Source: Flavobacteriales bacterium
Lineage (GTDB): Bacteria; Bacteroidota; Bacteroidia; Flavobacteriales_F; PHOS-HE28
Length of the DNA: 9,354 bases
Assembly (NCBI GenBank): GCA_020437875.1
Contig: JAGQVR010000109.1
Span: forward strand, 1 to 9,354
Reading direction: 5' to 3'
This document shows positions 7,367-9,354 of the stretch, piece after piece. The stretch's first letter is position 1; each line of letters starts with the position of its first letter. The notes under the pieces were generated by a model. That model saw nothing but the letters and a program-made list of their open reading frames with translations, made no database searches and was not told the DNA's origin. The position numbers and the translations under genes were made by a program.

Positions 7367-8644
7367 ATGGAACGGCTGCTCATCATCAACGCCAAGGCCC
7401 TCGTCGGCGTGCGACCGAAAGGGCTGCGCAGCGTTCCGGGCCGGTCGATGGGCGAGCTGCCCCACGTCGCCGATGCCTGGCTCCTGATCGAGGATGGACG
7501 GATCAGCGACCTCGGTCCCATGAGCGCATTGGCTGACTCCATGGAAGGCCATCGGGTGATCGATGCCCGTGGACGCTACGTACTCCCGGGCTGGTGCGAC
7601 CCGCATACCCATACCGTGCATGCGGCTTCCCGTGAGGAGGAGTTCGTTCACAAGATCAAGGGCCTCACCTACCAGGAGATCGCGGCACGTGGAGGCGGCA
7701 TCCTGAACAGCGCGAACACCTTGCGCAGGATGAGTGAGGATGAGCTCTTCGTGAAGGCGAAAGCGCGACTGGAGCGGATGATGGCCCAGGGCACCGTGGC
7801 CGTGGAGATCAAGAGTGGGTACGGCCTCAGCCTCGAAAGTGAATTGAAGATGCTCCGGGTGGTGAAGCGCCTGAAGGAAGCCCTGCCGCTCCAGGTGAAG
7901 GCCACCCTCCTCGCCGCTCACGCCTTGCCCTTGGAATTCAAGGACGACCGGCGGGGCTACCTCGACCTCATCGTGAATGAACTGATCCCACAGGTGCACC
8001 GGGATGGTCTGGCCGACTTCGTGGATGCCTTCTGCGAAACGAACTACTTCACCGTGGAGGAGATGGAACGTGTGCTCGAAGCCGGTGCGGCACATGGCCT
8101 TTCCGGCAAGGTGCATGTGAACCAGTTCACCAGCATCGGGGGTATCGAGGCTGCGATCAAGCATCAAGCGCTCAGCGTTGACCATCTGGAAGTGATGACC
8201 GAGGAGGACCTGGACGCCCTCGCCCTTGCCCACGCCAACGGTCAAGCCCCGATACCGACCCTGCTCCCCTCCTGCTCCTTCTTCCTGCGGATCCCGTACG
8301 GCCCCGCGCGGCAATTGATGGACCGCGACCTGCCCGTGGCGCTGGCCACCGACTTCAACCCCGGCACCACACCGAGCGGCAACATGAACTTCGTGCTCTC
8401 CCTGGCCTGTATCCAGGGGCGCATGCTGCCCGAGGAGGCGATCAACGCGATGACCCTCAACAGCGCTGCGGCGATGGACCTGACCGGTGAGCTCGGCAGC
8501 CTTACACCGGGTAAACGGGCCAGCCTCATCATCACGAAGGAGATACCTTCGCTCGCCTTTCTACCGTACGCCTTCGGCGACGATCACATCGACACCGTCC
8601 TCATCGATGGAACACCCGTCCGGTCCGGAGCAGCCATTGCCTGA
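7367..8644 (+). CDS. hutI: Imidazolonepropionase
   Basis: HutI hydrolyses 4-imidazolone-5-propanoate to N-formimidoyl-L-glutamate, the third step of histidine degradation, in the cytoplasm. The 425-residue product has normal length and the amidohydrolase plan: a small beta domain at both ends around a metal-binding barrel. Metal ligands are visible as His80 and His82 (DPHTHTVHA), His250 (KVHVNQF) and Asp329 (ATDFNPG). Substrate-site motifs include EIKSGYGL (147-154), AAHALPLE (183-190, His185) and SVDHLE (270-275, His273). The Asn in VNQ replaces the usual Asp, and the C-terminal run ITKEIPSLAFLPYAFG is typical of Bacteroidota versions. The ATG at 7367 gives the expected start; an in-frame TTG at 7358 is unlikely. 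No other hut gene is present nearby, so the pathway genes must be elsewhere. Its end overlaps the next gene by 38 bp. Confidence 0.96.
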   Translation: MERLLIINAKALVGVRPKGLRSVPGRSMGELPHVADAWLLIEDGRISDLGPMSALADSMEGHRVIDARGRYVLPGWCDPHTHTVHAASREEEFVHKIKGLTYQEIAARGGGILNSANTLRRMSEDELFVKAKARLERMMAQGTVAVEIKSGYGLSLESELKMLRVVKRLKEALPLQVKATLLAAHALPLEFKDDRRGYLDLIVNELIPQVHRDGLADFVDAFCETNYFTVEEMERVLEAGAAHGLSGKVHVNQFTSIGGIEAAIKHQALSVDHLEVMTEEDLDALALAHANGQAPIPTLLPSCSFFLRIPYGPARQLMDRDLPVALATDFNPGTTPSGNMNFVLSLACIQGRMLPEEAINAMTLNSAAAMDLTGELGSLTPGKRASLIITKEIPSLAFLPYAFGDDHIDTVLIDGTPVRSGAAIA

Positions 8645-9354
8645 CCAGCCACGCCCCACACACGTCCGACCGCCGGGACTGGAGTTCGCCATGGGGGTCG
8701 CCCTCTTCGGTGTGGTGATCATGGTCTTCTTCCTGGTGCAGACCGGCGTTTTCATTCGTGGGGTGTTGCGCCATTCGCCCGACCTGATGAAGGACGGCTT
8801 CTCCTTCAGCCTGTTGAACGACCCGCGGCTCAACGAGCGGATGGCCGACCTGATGTTCAACGGCGATCTCATCGCACAGGTGGCCATCTGGAGCGGCGCC
8901 ATCTGCACGCTGCTCATCGTGCTGACGGTGCGCTGGTGGAAGCGCGGACTTACGGCGCAGTTCCTCGGACTGCGCATGCCGCATTGGAAACAGGCCCTCC
9001 TCTGGCTCGGTGTCTTCGTCCTGCTCGGGCTCGCCATCGAACTGCTGGCCCACTTCGTTCCGGCCTTCCGCACCAACTTCATGGAACAGGTGATCGCCAG
9101 TACATCGAACATCGCCTGGCTCATCCTCGGCGTTGGGATCATCGCACCGGTCTTCGAGGAGTTCCTGCTGCGTGGGCTGCTCTTCGGCTCCATGCGCCAC
9201 ATGTTCGAGGAGCACACCACCGTGGCCCTGACGGCCGGGGTCTTCGCCCTCATGCACATGCAGTATGATGCGGCGGTCATGCTCCTCATCCTGCCCATGG
9301 GCGTGGTGCTCGGCTATGCCCGTTCGCGCAGCGGTTCCATCCTGGTGCCCATCC
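8607..9354 (+). CDS. CPBP-family intramembrane metalloprotease, 3' end outside window
   Basis: The frame is open from an ATG at 8607 to the right edge, giving 249 residues without a stop. After a proline-rich cytoplasmic start (1-24) come hydrophobic segments at about 28-50, 88-108, 128-150, 168-182, 205-218 and 222-237. The CPBP (Abi, Rce1-like) signatures are visible: EEFLLRG (184-190), the EExxxR glutamate pair and Arg189, and FALMH (213-217), the FxxxH motif. The final His-containing motif should follow GSILVPI, just past the edge. Family members are membrane proteases or scaffolds acting in CAAX-like processing, bacteriocin self-immunity or stress control; nothing nearby points to one role. 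An alternative ATG at 8691 would start within the first helix and remove the conserved-looking PPGLEFAMG lead-in, so 8607 is preferred. It overlaps the hutI end by 38 bp in another frame, suggesting co-transcription. Confidence 0.85.
   Translation, partial: MEHPSGPEQPLPDQPRPTHVRPPGLEFAMGVALFGVVIMVFFLVQTGVFIRGVLRHSPDLMKDGFSFSLLNDPRLNERMADLMFNGDLIAQVAIWSGAICTLLIVLTVRWWKRGLTAQFLGLRMPHWKQALLWLGVFVLLGLAIELLAHFVPAFRTNFMEQVIASTSNIAWLILGVGIIAPVFEEFLLRGLLFGSMRHMFEEHTTVALTAGVFALMHMQYDAAVMLLILPMGVVLGYARSRSGSILVPI

Noticed and set aside
7208..8314. A 368-codon open frame on the minus strand opposite hutI
   Set aside because: It is a mirror frame of hutI, whose catalytic motifs are clear; the antisense product is His/Gly/Glu-rich without known motifs.
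3217..8644. A joint glutamate circuit made from hutI (histidine to glutamate) and the symporter
   Set aside because: The genes are on opposite strands, separated by aroC and a membrane protein, and the symporter substrate is not known; there is no sequence evidence of shared control.
8561..9298. A 245-codon open frame on the minus strand opposite the CPBP gene
   Set aside because: The plus strand carries the CPBP motifs EExxxR and FxxxH; the antisense product is Met/Ser/Arg-rich and featureless.

Overview
The window looks like ordinary chromosomal DNA of a high-GC member of the Bacteroidota, possibly a Flavobacteriales-like lineage. This is inferred from protein style: an AsmA-like protein with the N-terminal pattern usual in this phylum, and a HutI with the phylum's typical C-terminal end. 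Several genes also have a sequence resembling the Bacteroidota -7 promoter element (TAnnTTTG) just upstream, and Shine-Dalgarno signals are weak. Base composition and codon use are even throughout, with C or G favoured at third positions. I see no sign of recent transfer, and no RNA genes, insertion sequences or CRISPR arrays.

The left 5.7 kb is read on the minus strand, in the order aroC, amino acid symporter, AsmA-like protein, exported protein. aroC (chorismate synthase, 4635-5702) overlaps a DAACS-family dicarboxylate/amino acid:cation symporter (3217-4638) by four bases, which predicts translational coupling. After a 102-bp gap with a weak promoter candidate comes a 943-residue AsmA-like envelope protein (283-3114) with a long alanine/lysine/glutamate-rich C-terminal helix. 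The window then ends inside an exported protein that may carry TPR-like helices (1-211).

The right 3.6 kb is read on the plus strand from a divergent intergenic region (5703-5850). It holds a GT-C-like multi-pass membrane glycosyltransferase candidate (5851-7347), hutI for imidazolonepropionase (7367-8644), and a CPBP-family intramembrane protease (8607 to the right edge). The protease gene overlaps the hutI end by 38 bp and is cut before its third motif.

The genes do not form one recognisable pathway. aroC serves aromatic amino acid synthesis, hutI serves histidine breakdown to glutamate, the symporter probably moves an acidic substrate, and the other four are membrane or envelope proteins. 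I found no convincing evidence for a previously undescribed system. The most useful second looks are the periplasmic CxxC-bearing loop of the symporter, the coiled tail of the AsmA-like protein, and the overlapping gene junctions.
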